Source: Fasciola hepatica (lineage: Eukaryota > Platyhelminthes > Trematoda > Plagiorchiida > Fasciolidae). Taken from it: 64,000 bases of DNA. A program made the position numbers and the translations under genes. Below the pieces are notes generated by a model that was given only the letters and a program-made list of their open reading frames with translations, ran no database searches and was not told the origin of the DNA. The stretch spans positions 1,606,001 to 1,670,000 of the forward strand of contig CANUEZ040000180.1 in the NCBI GenBank assembly GCA_948099385.1, given 5' to 3'. Shown here in pieces: positions 22,370-37,176 of this stretch; the first letter of the stretch is position 1; every line of letters begins with the position of its first letter.

Positions 22370-22655
22370 TATTTAATTGCCTGGTCTTAATTTCCCTAAA
22401 AGGCCCACTTGTACGATTTGATCATCCAACCGAGCATGTCTCAGGCTCTCCCAAAATAAATCATAGTCGTTATCCATAAATATGATTACAATTGGTTTTC
22501 CTTTATCGGCAGCCACAGGAAAAAGTTTAAGAAAATCAAGTTGACAGGTGGTACAAAAACGGGATTTCAGACAGCTATGTTGGGTGATGTCATTTATGAT
22601 TAGGCAGGCAGAAGTTCTCATTTTTTTATGTCTTTCCAATAAAGTTGACAATATG
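22370..22655 (-). pseudogene. possible Penelope-like element RT N-terminal remnant
   Basis: The minus-strand frame contains FPVAADKGKPIVIIFMDNDY. This resembles the 'PADKG-x-VV-x-DY' block at the start of Penelope-like reverse transcriptases. The frames upstream (23108-22794 and 23748-23485) may belong to the same decayed element, but I see no clear domain in them. It is a low-confidence assignment from one motif. Confidence 0.4.
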
Positions 22656-24101
22656 AGAGTGCGATTAATGATATGGTAGTTCGACGGGTCATTAGCTGGT
22701 ACTTTTTAGGGTCTTGTTGGCCGTAATCCTGACTAACTTATATGCAGTGTTGATGGGAATCAAAGACTGCATTTTGATAAATCCCCCTGTTACTTAATGG
22801 GGATGGCATTGGAAGGGGATAGGAAATGTATGGCGTTGTGAAAGCTTGCATAGCCTTGTGCACACGCATGAATGGTGCCTCATACCAGCAGCCCTGAGCG
22901 GGGTGGATTTCGATTGTGATACCAGGGCCTCGTCAGGGAGATTAAAAGCCATATCATTTTTGTTATTTAAGATGCGTCTGAAGGTCTCTGTAGAAACAGG
23001 TTCAAGAACGTCTGTCACAGATTTGAGCTGTAGTTGCGTGCTGTTTGCCGTGGGGTCTTCTAAGGACAATAATGGAGCGAGTTTGACGATATCGTTACCC
23101 AGGACCAAATGTCTTGTTGAGATGTCTTTTAATTCCAGTTAAATATGATCATCTCAGCGAGTATCCTCGACAATGTTTTCCAGTAGTATAGTGCACTGTT
23201 TTTGTTTCGTTTGTGGCTTCTTAGCTCCGATCTTGGATCAGTGTTTTTGAGTAACAGGAGTACTACTAGTATTGGAAAAATCTTCGGAATTGGTGTTGCT
23301 TTCCGGGATGACCTCCAGCAACATGACTACTTAAATTTCTAGGAACCCATAAAAATAGCCAATGATAATTAAGAATGTTCCGTAACGGTGTAGCCCAGTA
23401 CATGAGGATAGGTTGGAGAAGAGATTGAGAAGAGGTCCAATAATCTTTTGGCTGCCAAATCAGTAGACCGTAGATGATAAGTTGTCAGGGCCAGGTTAGG
23501 GAAAGGTTTTGGCAGTTAGATATGTCGTTGATGATGAACTCAAACGTGGAAGCTGTTTCATCTGTATGAGAGCCTTGCGTAGGAGGATGAGAACTAGTTT
23601 CGATGACAGCTAATTTTTCAATACAGGAGTTAAACGCTAATGCTAGTTGGATGATCCGGTTGAATTTTGTGTTTTTGCAGATAGATAGCAGGCCCCTCTC
23701 ACCAGAAGTGACAATGCAAGTTGGGTAGGTTATCTTATCCTGCAGCAACTACTAGGCGTTGAAACAGGCCAACATTGACCGCGCAGTCGCACTGCGGGGC
23801 CAATGCAATGCAACAACTTCAAAACTTTGAGCTCGGAAGTATGAAGCTTCGTGAAACTATCCCACCAACTGTGTTGTGCGAAAACTGTTCTTCCTTCAAA
23901 TCATATTGTTTCGTAAGTACAGAAACGATGATTTATTTATGACGAATGTTGATCATAACCACTTTTGCCCGCATACCTACTGGTTCATCTGTTATTCTTA
24001 CCAGCTCTCCTGAGTGATTAGATTGGGAACAAGCCCAAACAGTTGATTCGGTTCAGATAACAACCAATAATGTACATGTATCTTACTCCGTACGACAAAC
24101 A

Positions 24102-24104
<3 letters not shown>

Positions 24105-24158
<54 letters not shown>
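24105..24158. repeat. (AT)n microsatellite, 54 bp
   Basis: Uninterrupted AT dinucleotide run, followed by GTATTAAACACACACAC. Confidence 0.99.
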
Positions 24159-24162
<4 letters not shown>

Positions 24163-27100
24163 TAAACACACACACGGTAACGCACAACGGCAGCCCTCTT
24201 CCGAGGGAGACTGTAGGTACCCAGGCGGTAAATGTGCAAGAAGTACACAAAATGCTCTACGAGCCCAAAATTTAGTTATTTCCCTAACGGGTTACCACGA
24301 TTACCCCAGAAGGTCAGTACGGTGGTTTATATTTAACCGTTACAAGGCCGAAACACATAAATGCATACATACATGCATACATTCATGGATAAATGCATAA
24401 GTAGCATGATCGGGCCACCCGAACCCTAGCTCCATTAACCGTTGAATTTTAGATAACCTTCATACGCACTGCGGAAGAAAAACCGGTGTCCAATATAATT
24501 TCTCATTCAAGAAACCCATATCCCGTCTTATTTCATGATGGGCCATATATACGATGAGTCCTAAACCCAGTTGAGATTTCATCCATTTAGAGGAAAGTTT
24601 ATCTGCTTCATTTTGCTAACTGAGAGTTTCATGTTAATCCATAAAATGTTCGAGGAAAACACTAACTTCTTTCCGAATTACCCATTCTCCTTTCACCATG
24701 AAAATGTGCATACCACGGACTCTATTTCCTCACACCCAGTGAAGATATTTGGAATGGTCTGATAACATCTAGAATTGAAGAGTTTCTGTTGGCTTCTCTA
24801 TTAGGCTCCCATTGTCTTGCATTTCTTAAAAGTACCCACCGAATTAAACATTTGCGGCATTTTTTGAAAGAAATGTTATGCTTTATCGTGGCGAAGTAGT
24901 GTGAGGGTGGAAGATTTTGGTTCACTTCTCAAGAGGAGATAAACACCAACGTATCAAATGGATCAAACAATTTATAAAGGCAATACTTTTACGACCATTC
25001 CTGTTGTTGCTTTACTCACCTGCACTTCGTTAAGCAGATACCCATGTAGAGCTTCTGTGAGCGTTCAGCTCTTTCATCTGCCTGTTATTCTTATTGTGTC
25101 AGCCTAATTATTCTGGTTGAATTATTGATGAATATCTCTCAGTTTTGATTATCTTGTTATTCCATGGAGTTCAGCTGGAATCCGTTTCTTCCTCGATGGG
25201 ATACGTTTTGTCTGATGCACGTTACTTCCATGCACTTTTCTACTAGCTGCTCCTGGTTAACTGGTGCCAAAGAAACGCCTTTTTGTCACCACAGAATTAC
25301 TTTTCCCCAGTTGGAATTCTCAAACCAAAATATCCCAATTGCATCAAAATTCCAGATGAACCTCAGCTAGATTTTTTTCATATAGTATACTTATACTGCT
25401 CCAATTCTATGAGTAGTCATCTAGATACCCAATTGTTTGGAGACCTCGAAAACCGTCATATCCTTATAAATATGATCAGTTCACTTTGATGAAAATCAAT
25501 GACAAAAAGGCATTAGACAAAATGACGTAGTTATTCAAAATACTCAATTAGTTTGGAATTTGGTAGGCCCTATTTTAAACAATCCTCATCCCTTTCAGTG
25601 GTCAACGGAAAAACTGAAGAATATCATTTTCCCACGCAGATAATCACAGAAAAGTGTATTGGTTATTAAACTATGTTGCTTTGAATATGGGTTGCGCACG
25701 TAAATGGTGTATTCAGGTTGCCAAAATTGGCAGTGATTGGACGAATACTGGGATTTTGGTTCAGAAAATCCTTATCAGTTTACTTGATAATGTGGTAGGT
25801 GGTAGATCTGGATGGTGTCCCAGAGATTCACCCACTCAGTAATCATATAGAATGGTGGATATGTCTGGTTATCTCGGCCTACGGCATTGTTTTATTCGGA
25901 TACCTTCATCTACAAAAATCTGTCAGTTTCAGTTATTTTGATTTTTTCATGCACATGATTATCTTGGTTTCCAAGCCCGTGTTCTGCTCAGAGGAATCAG
26001 TTGTAATCGCTGCATCCAATGAGTGTGGTTCATAATTATTCAAACTGGATGGACCAAATATTCATCATCGGATTTTGTTCGAAGACAAAGAATGTAACCA
26101 AAATCATTCGCGTGATTATCAGGTAATTTATCATGGCTTTCTGGTTTTGTGTTATGTAGGTGGAAACATTAGACCCTTTCATGGGTATTGGACAAAATGA
26201 ATGATAATAGCAATATCCAGGAACACTACCTTCATACATTAAACATGGAACGTATTTTTATGTATAATGGACCAAAGCAAAGAGCGTTTCATCAATGACT
26301 GGAATGAAATTCTAACTGAGAATCATTCATTGTCATTGGGTTTCCAATTGGCTAGCGATCGGTTTGTCTGATTTCCAAGAAAAGACCACGGACTGGAGTG
26401 ATTCTCTTCATTCTGTGAAAGAAAGTTAACTTTCATTCGCTTTCTGGGTGTAGTCTTCTTCGTTCCACGTTTTGGATGTAAACCCATCGCTGGCTATGAC
26501 TGCAATAACTCTTTCGAAACTAATTTTGTTATGAGTGTGAAGTCGTCGGTTTTTCCCTCTCCTTATTTGCGTTTTTTGCGAGCGCGAAAAAATTGAACTG
26601 GACAGTTTTCTGAAAGTGATTCTCATTATATATCGAAATATTGTCCGAATTCGGACGACACACTAATACGAAATTATGTTTTATTTATTGACTTTTATAT
26701 TGCGCCCCATAAGGGTACGAAAGTCCAACCGCGATATTCCCGATAAGTCATTTATTGTCTCCGTCAGCTCTTGTTTTGTTGTGGCACTTAGAATTGGGTA
26801 GCCTTTGTTACTTTGTTAAGGTGAAATTGTCGGGTTATTAGTTATTTAGAATAATGGTATTGCGTGCATACATAATTAATGTGATATCAGAAAAGTGGTT
26901 TTCCTTACAGAAAGTTTCCACGAATCGTAAACGAATGCCGACCTGTAATCGTTTTTCTAATTGACGACATTTGTGTAGCTTTAAACTATTCTACCCGCGG
27001 ATGTGGCACTACTGTAGTTCTAGAACGGATAAAGCCAACATAAATGCGATCCAGCCAGCGATCCGGCCATCACCGTCAAATGTGCACTGACAACACCCTC

Positions 27101-28874
27101 TGAGCAGATAAAAAGGGTGTTATATCACGTGGTGTCTAACTTCACCAAGACGTTGAGAGCCAATCCGGATATCCTGCTGGTTAGAAGTTTGACTTACACC
27201 TCGAATTCGAGTCATTCTGCGGGATCCGTGGGCGTACACTAATAATGATTCCTAACAAAGACGAAACGGCTGTGTGGGGCTTTTTAATCGAAGGTTGAGT
27301 GTTCATGCTGCATGATAAATCACATGGTTACAAAAGACGTCGAAAGATACAACGTCAGCCTATAAAATCAGGTACTCCCAAAACACAAGAATTTACACAC
27401 AAATAAGTTGGGAATAGGCTGGATGAATTTATTCAATTCCTTCTCTAGTGAAACGGCTACGTTGTTTTTGCCGTTAGAGGATCACAACTTCTATCGCCAG
27501 TGAGAGGGGGCCTAAATTTTAATAACGTGCACATGGAATAATCCAACTCTCTCACCCAATTCAAACAGTGGTATTTGCTGAAACTCAGGTATCATATCCA
27601 AAAGTCAACATCCGGTGATTTTTAGCCTGTGGTGCTTTTCCATTCTCATTTCGTTTGCATCACCTTGAAAGTAAACGGCTTCCATTTTTTCCGGATACTG
27701 CAAGCTCTAATAGGCACCAGGATTCGTTCCACCTCCACCGGATGGCACTCCGAATGATATGGGAGTAAAATGACCGTTTTTTAAGAACAGATCCGCACCA
27801 GCGAGTACTGACTGACACGCACGCGGAAACGATGTTCCATAAAACAATAGATTCCATGCCAGATAAATGAAATTATTTATCCGAGAAGATCTTGATTGGT
27901 TGAACATATTTTGTGAAACTCAGTGAGGCCCAAATCACTGCTTCCAAAGATTCTTCTGGGCTTTAAAAACACCCTGAACTTGACTATGTCCAATTAAAGT
28001 GCAGTCTGCACCAGACCAATTTTATGCTTCTCAGTAGGCAAATTATCGAAAAATCCATCTGGACTACGAGTGTCTAGTATAATTGCCTGGACCTTATTTT
28101 TTCCATACCGGCACAATTCTCGCCAGCAAAAGTTACCTCGAAACCAAGATGATCGACGGATATTTATCAGTATGTGCTTGATTGCACAGAAGTCTACAAG
28201 GAATTGTTCTAGTCTAAAGGTTATGAAGCTAGTGGTCCAGATTGCCTTCCGACTGCCCTATTGCATGCGGGAACAGGTTAACTTTATGAACACCGAGTCC
28301 GTCTAAATATATATAAAGGACAAATAAAAGGTTGGATTTGTCACACTAGCAACAGAATAAAAAAGCTATCCAATTTGTGCATGTAAAATGACTTGAAGGC
28401 GTGTTAAATCGCATTGCGTACGACCTCTGATGCGAACCACTTTGAGTATTACCATGCAAGGAGCAAATCAGACAATAAAGCCTCTCCAAAGCCACAGTTG
28501 TTTTGTTCTCATCCATCGGCAACTGTAAATGTGTCTTGATGTATTTAATAATAAACTGATGAATTCAGTCGTGTTAGCGATAAAACTTGCCGCGCACTCC
28601 GCCGACAAGCAGTATCCCATCCTCAGCCAGAGATCAGCTAACTGACTGGTTTGAAACAAGATTTCCTGGTCAAAAATGCTTTTTACCCCAATCGCCAACA
28701 ACACAATCAACAGAAACTAGTGTAGTCCTCCAGTTAACGTTTCATTTGTGGACTATCTTCCATCCTGATCAGATAATCGAGCCAATCCATATACTGAAGC
28801 TTCCGTAGTGTCATATTCACAAAACGGTAATTGTAAACGACTGAATCTATTAGTTTATTTTTGAGTTCATCACG

Positions 28875-28875
<1 letters not shown>

Positions 28876-28933
<58 letters not shown>
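28876..28933. repeat. (TA)n microsatellite, 58 bp
   Basis: Uninterrupted TA run between TCATCACGC and ACCTGAATT. Confidence 0.99.
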
Positions 28934-28934
<1 letters not shown>

Positions 28935-29741
28935 CCTGAATTCTGGCTCGTACGCTCCTGACAAATGTCATTGATAAACAGTCTACAATGTTTTCACGAG
29001 TTCTTGAAGGGCTTCGGCATTCATCCGGCCTTCAGTGTTTTTGAGATGTGCTAAGATAACAATAGATTTGGTTTTCATTGATCCATTTATCCACCAGGTC
29101 GGATTTTGCTCCTTGGGCATTTATAAAAGCTGCAGTGTCGTTCTCATCAATATGGTTCGCCAAGCCTAAGAAACACAAGCTAGTAGGTAAAATAATGTTC
29201 TGAAAAGCCCTAATGAGAATGAATGAGTCAATATTGCAAGTTTCCTCATTAAAAGGTTGTTGGGAAAAATGATGAACGACAAATTTACGAGGGATGCTGC
29301 GACAAGAACCTTAACTGACATCTGACAGGGTGAGGCCTGAAAATCTGAAGCTAAATGGAATCGTTCCAGAAATTTTCTATTGGGAGTCTTTCTGCTTGTA
29401 TATACAGACTGAAGGTGGCTTACTTTTTGAAATTTGTGCCTCGGCATTTAAAAATTAGCAATTCAATCAGGAAGTTTTGAAAAAAATGATTTACATACAT
29501 TCCATTTCTTGACTCGTTGAACTGACCTGGAATGAGGACCCTTGTCCAAGTGACTGTTTCGAGGAACGCATTTCACTAGCCTTGTCCGTGTAAGTAGAAA
29601 TGACTTTGGTTTTTAGTGTTGAACAACAGCGGTGACTCGGGGCTGACAGCGCCACGCACGTTTTTTTCATTTCTCATAAAGAAATTTCTCGGACTGTAAA
29701 GCTCAGTCAATAAGTAGAAGTATATTTTCCAATGCACTTCG

Positions 29742-31100
29742 ATGGACTCTTGGATTCAGTATTCGTTGATCATCGAAGTAAGCAAACATGCCCCAATTAA
29801 CACTTTCGACCGCTACACTTTACTTCTTCGCCCTAAAATTTATCTCAGAAGCAAATCTTTGACCAACTCCCTGAACTCGAAGCGCACTATCTGCAAACGA
29901 GCCTGCATCCCAGAGAATCTCGGCAAACCTAATGCATTTGTTGGCTCCACTGATTTTTCTGCTTTTCCTTTACATGATACGTGCTCATATTGTGAAAACT
30001 GAACTCGCTACCTTAACTTTTGGTAAAACGTGTGCTAATCCATGGAAACCTATCATGTTCAACCCAGCAGATTCTCCTCCTCTCTCCTGCAAAGGCCCCG
30101 TAGATCTAAGAAAATAGTGCACGAATCCAGCCGGCATCACTCCGTACAAATACCATCCACAATCATCATCACTGAAGTACTACATCTGAATAATCTGCGT
30201 GTAGACACGATGCTAGCTAACAAGAACTGCAGTGAGATGTAGAAAGTCCTGAAACAGGTGTGCTATGCCAGGCTCAAGCTTGGGCTAAAAGTTGAAGATT
30301 TAAACCACCAGTTCACCGTTAACCTCCGTGTATTCTCACTTCCCCGACATTTGTAGAATCCAGTGGACCCAGCCCCGTTACCCCTGGCTCTGTCCTAAGA
30401 GTTCTACAAAGATTCAAGTGCCATGAGTCTGGAGGCCGGAACAGATATCACCAGAGTTATTTTAATCCTGCTCTTCAGAACTCACATTCCCTCTTCTTGG
30501 TCTATTTAATCACTATACTGTATATTGGGTGATTCTCGATAGCTGGGTATTTGCACGCGTTACTCCTGTACTCAAGAAATGTTCCAAAGAGTATTGTCCG
30601 ATAACCTGCACATCTGCTTCGCTGAAAGTATTTGAGAATATACAGCTCAACCTCACATTTCTCCAAGTTCACTCTCATGACCTGACATAATTTACCTAAA
30701 AACACTCTCCGTCAACCGTTGGTGCCGTTGGCTACATCGGTAATTTGATTGCCTCTACTCTTGATCTCGATGGTTGTATTTTCAGGCTAATTTTTCTTTA
30801 CCATGTAAATGCATTTGGTCCCTTTCATCGTAGTACTCTCCTGAACATTCTACATGATAATGGGGATGACGGTCGTAATATGAACAACCTTCGTGAATAT
30901 TTTTTTAGTTGTACACAGTTTACTTCTTTTGGTAACCGATACTAGTCTTTTCTTGAAGTTGAATCAGATGTATACAAAACTTTGCTGTCACGTTGAAAGA
31001 GTCTTCTCCAAGCCGGGAATATTTCTTGTCCATAATGAAAACAACGAAGACGTAAATTATTTTGAAATCTTGTACCTCTGTTCGTAACTTCTTCCATTCC
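29742..31100 (+). mobile_element. heavily decayed CR1/jockey-like LINE
   Basis: At 29742-30000 the frame APINTFDRYTLLLRPKIYLR followed by a basic stretch resembles the linker between endonuclease and reverse transcriptase in jockey/CR1 elements. At about 30540-30640 the frame reads WVFARVTPVLKKCSKEYCPI, then LKVFENIQ, which matches the RT block 'W..A.VTPV.KK....YRPI..T....K..E.I'. No catalytic YADD or FADD box survives. Stops and frameshifts are frequent. Confidence 0.5.
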
Positions 31101-31583
31101 CCATCTCTGACTTTACTGCTCTCTTATATATATTTTCATGATTTAAAAGGAAGATATTTTGATCTGATCACCAGTCCTCTGCAATTTCTCTCCCAATGAA
31201 GTGGCATTATTTAAGATATCCTAATGGACTCTATCCTTGACAAACATCTTGATGCTTTTGACAAATTCATAAGAGGGTCACTACCCGGGAGCAATCATTG
31301 TCTTCTTTCCACATTTTCTAAGACCGAATCTTTCTCAACCACTCGCTCGAAATTTAAATCACTCACACGTGCACGTCTGTTTATAAGCACAGCCTCATTC
31401 CTTACATTGTCCGCACAATCCTGGACTGCCACCAAGGAATCAACTATCACATTTCTCACTTTCGTCATTAGACAACTTCTATGTAGTGCACCATTTTTCG
31501 TACACGCATAGCTCAGCAACTTCCAAAAAGCTCTTACACCACTTTCTTTTGGATTCATCCTTGAATCACGCAAGTACTGAAAA

Positions 31584-31586
<3 letters not shown>

Positions 31587-31670
<84 letters not shown>
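31587..31670. repeat. (AT)n microsatellite, 84 bp
   Basis: Uninterrupted AT run between AAATTC and GGCCCGACTG. Confidence 0.99.
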
Positions 31671-31673
<3 letters not shown>

Positions 31674-34600
31674 CCGACTGCTGCTTCACCTTTTCAAGCC
31701 TTGCCCTGGATAGGCATAAGCAAAGCGTGCCCAAGCCACTGTAGCCAACGTAGAACTATCACTTAGGTCACCGGACGGCTGTCCTTACCAACACGCGACA
31801 ACACACCTCGTTATTACTCACTCGATATTCTCACCAGATGCGAGAAACCGTTCGGGGAAATCGACTGTCGAACACGGATAAAGTCCGAGCAATTAATACC
31901 GGCCACCACTCTGTCGTGCAACCGTAAAGTGCGAAAAAGATTCTGAGAACACCATGGAGAGGTCGGATTTCGTAACTTACTACTTAACAGCCTGTTAGTA
32001 GGCAAAATAAAGCAAGTACCGCACAGTGTATAGCAAAGTCAGCTAGAAAAGTGTACGTAAAATCTGGGTGATAGAGTAGACTAGCGGGCTCAGTCAATAC
32101 TAAATGTAGAATAACGACTCTAGGCTGTGCACTAACCTTAAAGGAAAAGTTCATAGGTGATATGTTCCCTTTAAGTGTATGGGACGCCAAAGAAAATGAA
32201 GTCACTGGTCCAGAGGAGTTGCCGCCAAGGGTGCAAACTGAATTTCCTCTTATCCTCAAAGTTAATACGTTTATATGATCAACATTTGTTCCGCGAACAT
32301 AACCTGAATTAAGCCGAGTGGCATCCATGGCGCGAAGCTATGCTAAATCTCCGGAAGACATTTGAAGGACTAAAAATGATCACCTTGACTGAAGTGCGCA
32401 GTGGTAAGGACGCAGCTAAAAGCTCCGGAATACATCGAGCAATCTAATAATCATCACTTCTGTGCCAATAGACTCTTATTGTGTATAGCCTCCCTCGAGA
32501 TAAGAACAATTACTCCGATCAGTTTGATTAAAATCACTTAGGCGTCTCATTGAATGTCATTGTCTAACGCTATTTTCTTTTTCACTATATGTGAAATGTA
32601 AAGTCGTTAGTGTTTGTAGTCGGGACTGTAACGACGCTTTCAGTTGTGTAACAAGAAGGTTTCCATATATGTTAGGTGAAGATGGTAGCCCGTCATCTGC
32701 CGGAGGTCATTTATCTGACCCTTTCACGAATCACGAATAATTGACACATGTTCGTGGTCATAACTTCGGGGAACAATTCGAAAAATGCAGTACTTGTAGC
32801 AAACTCCATTCGCACTTAACCGATCTCTTTCGTAATGCTAAATGCTAGAGATGAGGCGAAGTAGGAAATATCTCAACTGCGTGCAGACAATCATCCGCAA
32901 ATCTTTCCAAATACAGATCTGATTCTTCCAAGTATTTTTCTAGCATTGTTTTCTCAGCAGTGGATACAGATCATCGACACAACTCGTCCATTTCTGATTA
33001 TTAGTACAACTCAACGAGATTCCATCGTGGACACTGGTAGTGTGGAATCTTTAGTTATCATTTCTGTGTACGTCGTGCTACCCCAATTTTCAATAACGTA
33101 AGGCTGATATCCTTGTTAGGGGAATAACTGGGCATATATTACTTATTTTGAGCTCATCTAGTGATTCTCTCAGTGATCAAACTGGGCACTGAAACTGAAC
33201 CTTCTTCACTTGGGTTGAAGGCCACTAAAGACATCATCATTTCTATCTTACTTTGTCATGCGAGGTAAGTTTAATTGTATTGTTCCAAGTATCACATATG
33301 TTGATTCTTATTCGCAAGTATCTGCTGAGCCTGTGTTAAGACGTTCTGAAAGCCTGGTCATCCAGCCACTCAAAGACTACAAAACCCCAAACTTCATTCG
33401 AATTGCAGTGGGCGTGTTGATTGTTCATAACCTGGTTATTCATTATCGTACTTTATTACCGTTGCATACGTGCGGCCCTGAATTGTGTGATCGCTGACTG
33501 AAATAGAGCATAGTAAATAGTGGAATGGACGACCTGGCTCTGTAGGTGTTCGAGAATACCGACTAATCCTCCTCTGGTTCTAAAGAGATCCAATAGATAG
33601 TTTCCCAATCCAGATCTACACCGTGTTTTCTGCTGGTTGAGATCACGGACTCAAAAGATGCATTCGACCATGGACGCTATCATGTCCAAATCCAATTCAG
33701 AGTACCACACCTTAAAGTACCACTGATGCAGAGATAGTGCATGCTCACCACCCTATCCCACAGGAGAAATTAACTATTGAGGAACCACAGTGACACTCAA
33801 TCACCCAAACCCAAAGGTTTGTTTGTCAAGAAAGTCAAATCGGTGGAGCAATTTTTATAGACAATGAGGTTCTGAAAGTTTGAAAACTTCTGTACGCCGT
33901 GCAATGGGCTTTGGATTCGTGATCAACAACGAGAACATGATTACATTTTTCAAACGTTGTCGAAACCTGGTACTCACGTCATTTCGATAGAATCTGCCCA
34001 CTTCAACATTGCTCACTACATTTTCAAGCACCGCTTTATTTTCCAACTAATGTGCTGTGGATAAAACTAAGGTTATGCGCACTGGCGATGTGCTGGTCTT
34101 CTCAATTTTGAATAAGCCTTGTTCCAGGAGGGAGCTATTCCAGCACGAACGATGCATACCGGGTTGGCTTCAGTGTCCCACGGTTTCCGGACCACTCATC
34201 TCAGACTTTGTACCCCTAGACTTATGCTGTTCGACCACATCCGGTCTGCCTTTCCGGGACACTAGCAATAGTGTGTGCAGGATTAACTGGGATTTCCCGT
34301 TACGCTGCGGAGCACAGTATTCTAGATTGCGCACCAGATTCATCAGCATCGTAAACTTAGTTTTCATTGTTTGATTCGCACTTATTGCCATTTGCGTTAA
34401 TGAGATATGCCCTTGGTCAATTCCGAGATTCTACCACAACGTTTGCTTGCAGAATTCGTCCCTGTAATCCAAAGAGATAAATCTAAGATCAGCGACCAGT
34501 GAATGCAACTGGTTTAAAAAAAATATTAATCATTTGTGAAAATCATGCTTTATAGACCAGAGATGTGTTTGTAAATGGGAAAGCGGCTGGTTGTGAATTG

Positions 34601-35343
34601 CACGACACATTTTTCTCATATTTCTAGAAATAGGTGCCGTACTACTCAGGAATTTTATGCGTATCTGCGAGTTGTGTTGAACAGAAGTAACAGCGATTTT
34701 AGAGCTGTAGCACCCACCTGTGATTCCAAAGCAAATATTTCCCAATGTGCCATTCTAACCTCATGTTTTTCTCTGGTTATATGAATTGAGCTCCACGAAT
34801 GAGGTTCAAAACAAGGGAAAGCACGAAACATCGATGCTCACTTTCACATGCAGGTACGTGAGGAGCGACTTGGACGGAAACAAAGGCACTGATGAAGAAA
34901 ATGCACGTTTCGCTCTGACAAGGATGCGATGGACAGGGAAGATCCAGAAGGGTGAATCAGAGTTGAGAGGGAAGGTGGTAAAGTTTCGACAATATCAAAG
35001 AAATACTTGAAATGTATACCAGCTTGAAAGAATTTAAGTGAGCGCGTTCTGGCCTCAATGTGGTTGTCTATTTTTTTTGGCGAGGGAGGGGGAAGCAAAC
35101 TCCTCGGTAAAGTGTAGTGGACGTGATTGATGAACAGGATCGTTGACGGGGGGGGGCGAGGTCAATGTGTAGATCATTCCCATCTGTCTGAAGGAACATG
35201 AAAGAAAAGTAAGACTATATCAGAAGTCTTGATGACTGCGCATAAAACATGTTCGTGACAAATTCTGTTCACTTTGATTAACAAGGAATATCATGCTCAG
35301 CCACACGCACACACACGCTCACACAAACAAGCATGTACAATGT
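31671..35343. other. region downstream of slo, no recognisable gene
   Basis: 3.7 kb with short frames only. A short plus-strand motif near 32196-32220 (VTGPEELPP) resembles a LINE RT block but has no continuation. No AATAAA signal was seen on the minus strand within about 300 nt past the slo stop codon, so the slo 3' UTR end cannot be placed. Confidence 0.4.
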
Positions 35344-36755
35344 TCAAACTTCCGCGTTTTTTCGTTGTTCGAATGGGCGTAAACAGAACACCAGATCTGA
35401 TTGTTTCAACGGAAAATCATTTGGCGGGTTCGTGATCACGTATCGATTAACCACATCCAAAGTTTGTGCAAATGTGCCCTGCCGTGTTGGTCGAGAAGTG
35501 GGCACATTGGATTGGCACAAACTCACCTCACGTTGTAGACGAAGTGAATAAGTGCGAATCATTCTGTCAAAGGACTGTGCGCAAGTACTTAGGCGTCGTT
35601 CTTTCCACGGTTTATTTGGCTTTAACCGGTTGCGTTCAGTTAATAATTGTTCGTTTAGGGAATTCAATTTGATCATATTTTGACCTTCATCTCCGCTGTC
35701 ACTGTGCGCACTACGATAGATGGCAAGGCACAATATTCCACGCTCTTGGATAGCATGACAAAATAAGGCTCCGAACGTGGGAAATATATAATTGTCCGTG
35801 CTTACCAAGGGCCGCAGTCGTGAATCTAGCACGGATAATTGCCCTATTCGTGGTCTTTGTCGTGTTTCTTGTATGCTGGAGTCCCGACTGGAACGCAGCA
35901 GATGACAGTTACTGCGACTTCTGTATCGATTGAATTCACCTTCATTCTGACCAGTGGTGGGTTCATCATCGTAACGGTCACAACAGTTCAGACCTCCACC
36001 TTCGGCCAACCATTGTTCCAATGCTGGTGTTACGCCACCAGTGATCAAATGCCGAATCAGAGTCATCGAATTACAGTCAAAATAGGCAGTACTGGCCAGC
36101 ACATCTAGCACAGAAGTGGTGAATGCCACGCCACGTGCAAATGCCGCGGTCAGCGCGGCTGGTATGTCGCAGGCTCCAGTGTCAACATCTTCCGGATCAA
36201 GATAGTGAATATTCGCATCTGTGACCAGTTCTGTGATCATAGGAATTTCTGAGCCGAGACGACGAATAGGTGCTTTGGATTGCAACGTCTTCGATGTAAC
36301 CGGAGGGAATCGCATCCCACGAATATTCAGAGAGCACAAAATTGCTTCTTTATCCAACATGTATGGATCGCCTGTTTCATCCTCGCCGCGAGATCCTAAA
36401 ATCACACAGACTGAAGCAAAACGAATTCTTGCGGTGCGCAGATCTGCACGGGATAAAGGACTTCCCGGAAGACAGAAAACATGGGGAAAATTTGCAATAC
36501 TTGGCCACTCCCGTGCAAGATAGGATCGATCACCTAGAATTACTATGGTTTTCAGTTCATCCGTGTGAAAATGACTAGCTCGTAAGGGCATCACGAATGA
36601 GTGCAATCCCATTAGCGGTTGGCCATCTTTCGTTAGCAGACAGAGCAGAATGTGATTGATGAGCATACGATTACGTTGCTGAGTTGTCATCGATTTTTTT
36701 GATCCAAGCAACAGACTACTTTCAAATGATCGGGTTTCACAGTAATGGTACATTC
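35344..36755 (-). CDS. slo: slo exon 4: RCK2 and C-terminus
   Basis: The acceptor TTCTTCTGACCGTTCAG is followed by GA completing a Gly codon, then [10 protein letters not shown]. It contains [57 protein letters not shown] and [11 protein letters not shown], all typical of Slo RCK2. The calcium-bowl position reads [12 protein letters not shown] instead of an aspartate run. A Ser/Arg-rich insertion follows GGGLNCC. A second, basic insertion ([11 protein letters not shown]...) lies before the NPPNDF block. The stop is at 35344-35346, so this is the terminal exon. Confidence 0.95.
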
Positions 36756-37136
36756 CTGAACGGTCAGAAGAAAATGCATATTAGTGACTGTGTAAATAGA
36801 CGATGGGTCAGAATTAAACATTACTGACATCAAGTTGAAATGTAAGCATTTGCTGAATGGACACTTACTCGTTGTCCGTTACCGCGTTCACAATAAGTGA
36901 ACAACGCATGTGGAACAATTATATATACGATTATCCGATTGTAAATGGGCAGCTTGTGAAGTGAGAAAATCCAATTCTCCAGATTCTGTCTCATACCTGT
37001 ACATAAGTGCATTCGGAAGGGCTAACCCAGCAAGAACGATGACCCAATGCGCTTTCAGAGAGAATCGGATTAGAATGACGAACTGTCTAGGTCGCTAACA
37101 AGTCACACGTGATACTACTTCTACTACTACTACTAC

Positions 37137-37176
<40 letters not shown>

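Larger units (their letters stand above)
22656..29740. other. repeat-poor stretch without recognisable gene
   Basis: 7 kb with only short ORFs (at most about 105 residues). No splice-linked series was found. It contains two AT microsatellites (listed separately) and GCATACAT-type short repeats near 24360-24390. Confidence 0.45.

Noticed and set aside
25654..26035. Weak resemblance to Merlin-type transposase (SDWTN...VVGG pattern)
   Set aside because: Only one short block is suggestive. The following catalytic and CxxC regions cannot be found.
32196..32435. Possible RTE-like LINE scrap (VTGPEELPP, VRSGKDAA)
   Set aside because: Two short motifs lie in different frames and in the wrong order, with no RT continuation. 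Chance cannot be excluded.
33855..34391. Possible coding remnants on both strands downstream of slo
   Set aside because: Several medium-length frames exist, but none contains a motif I can assign.
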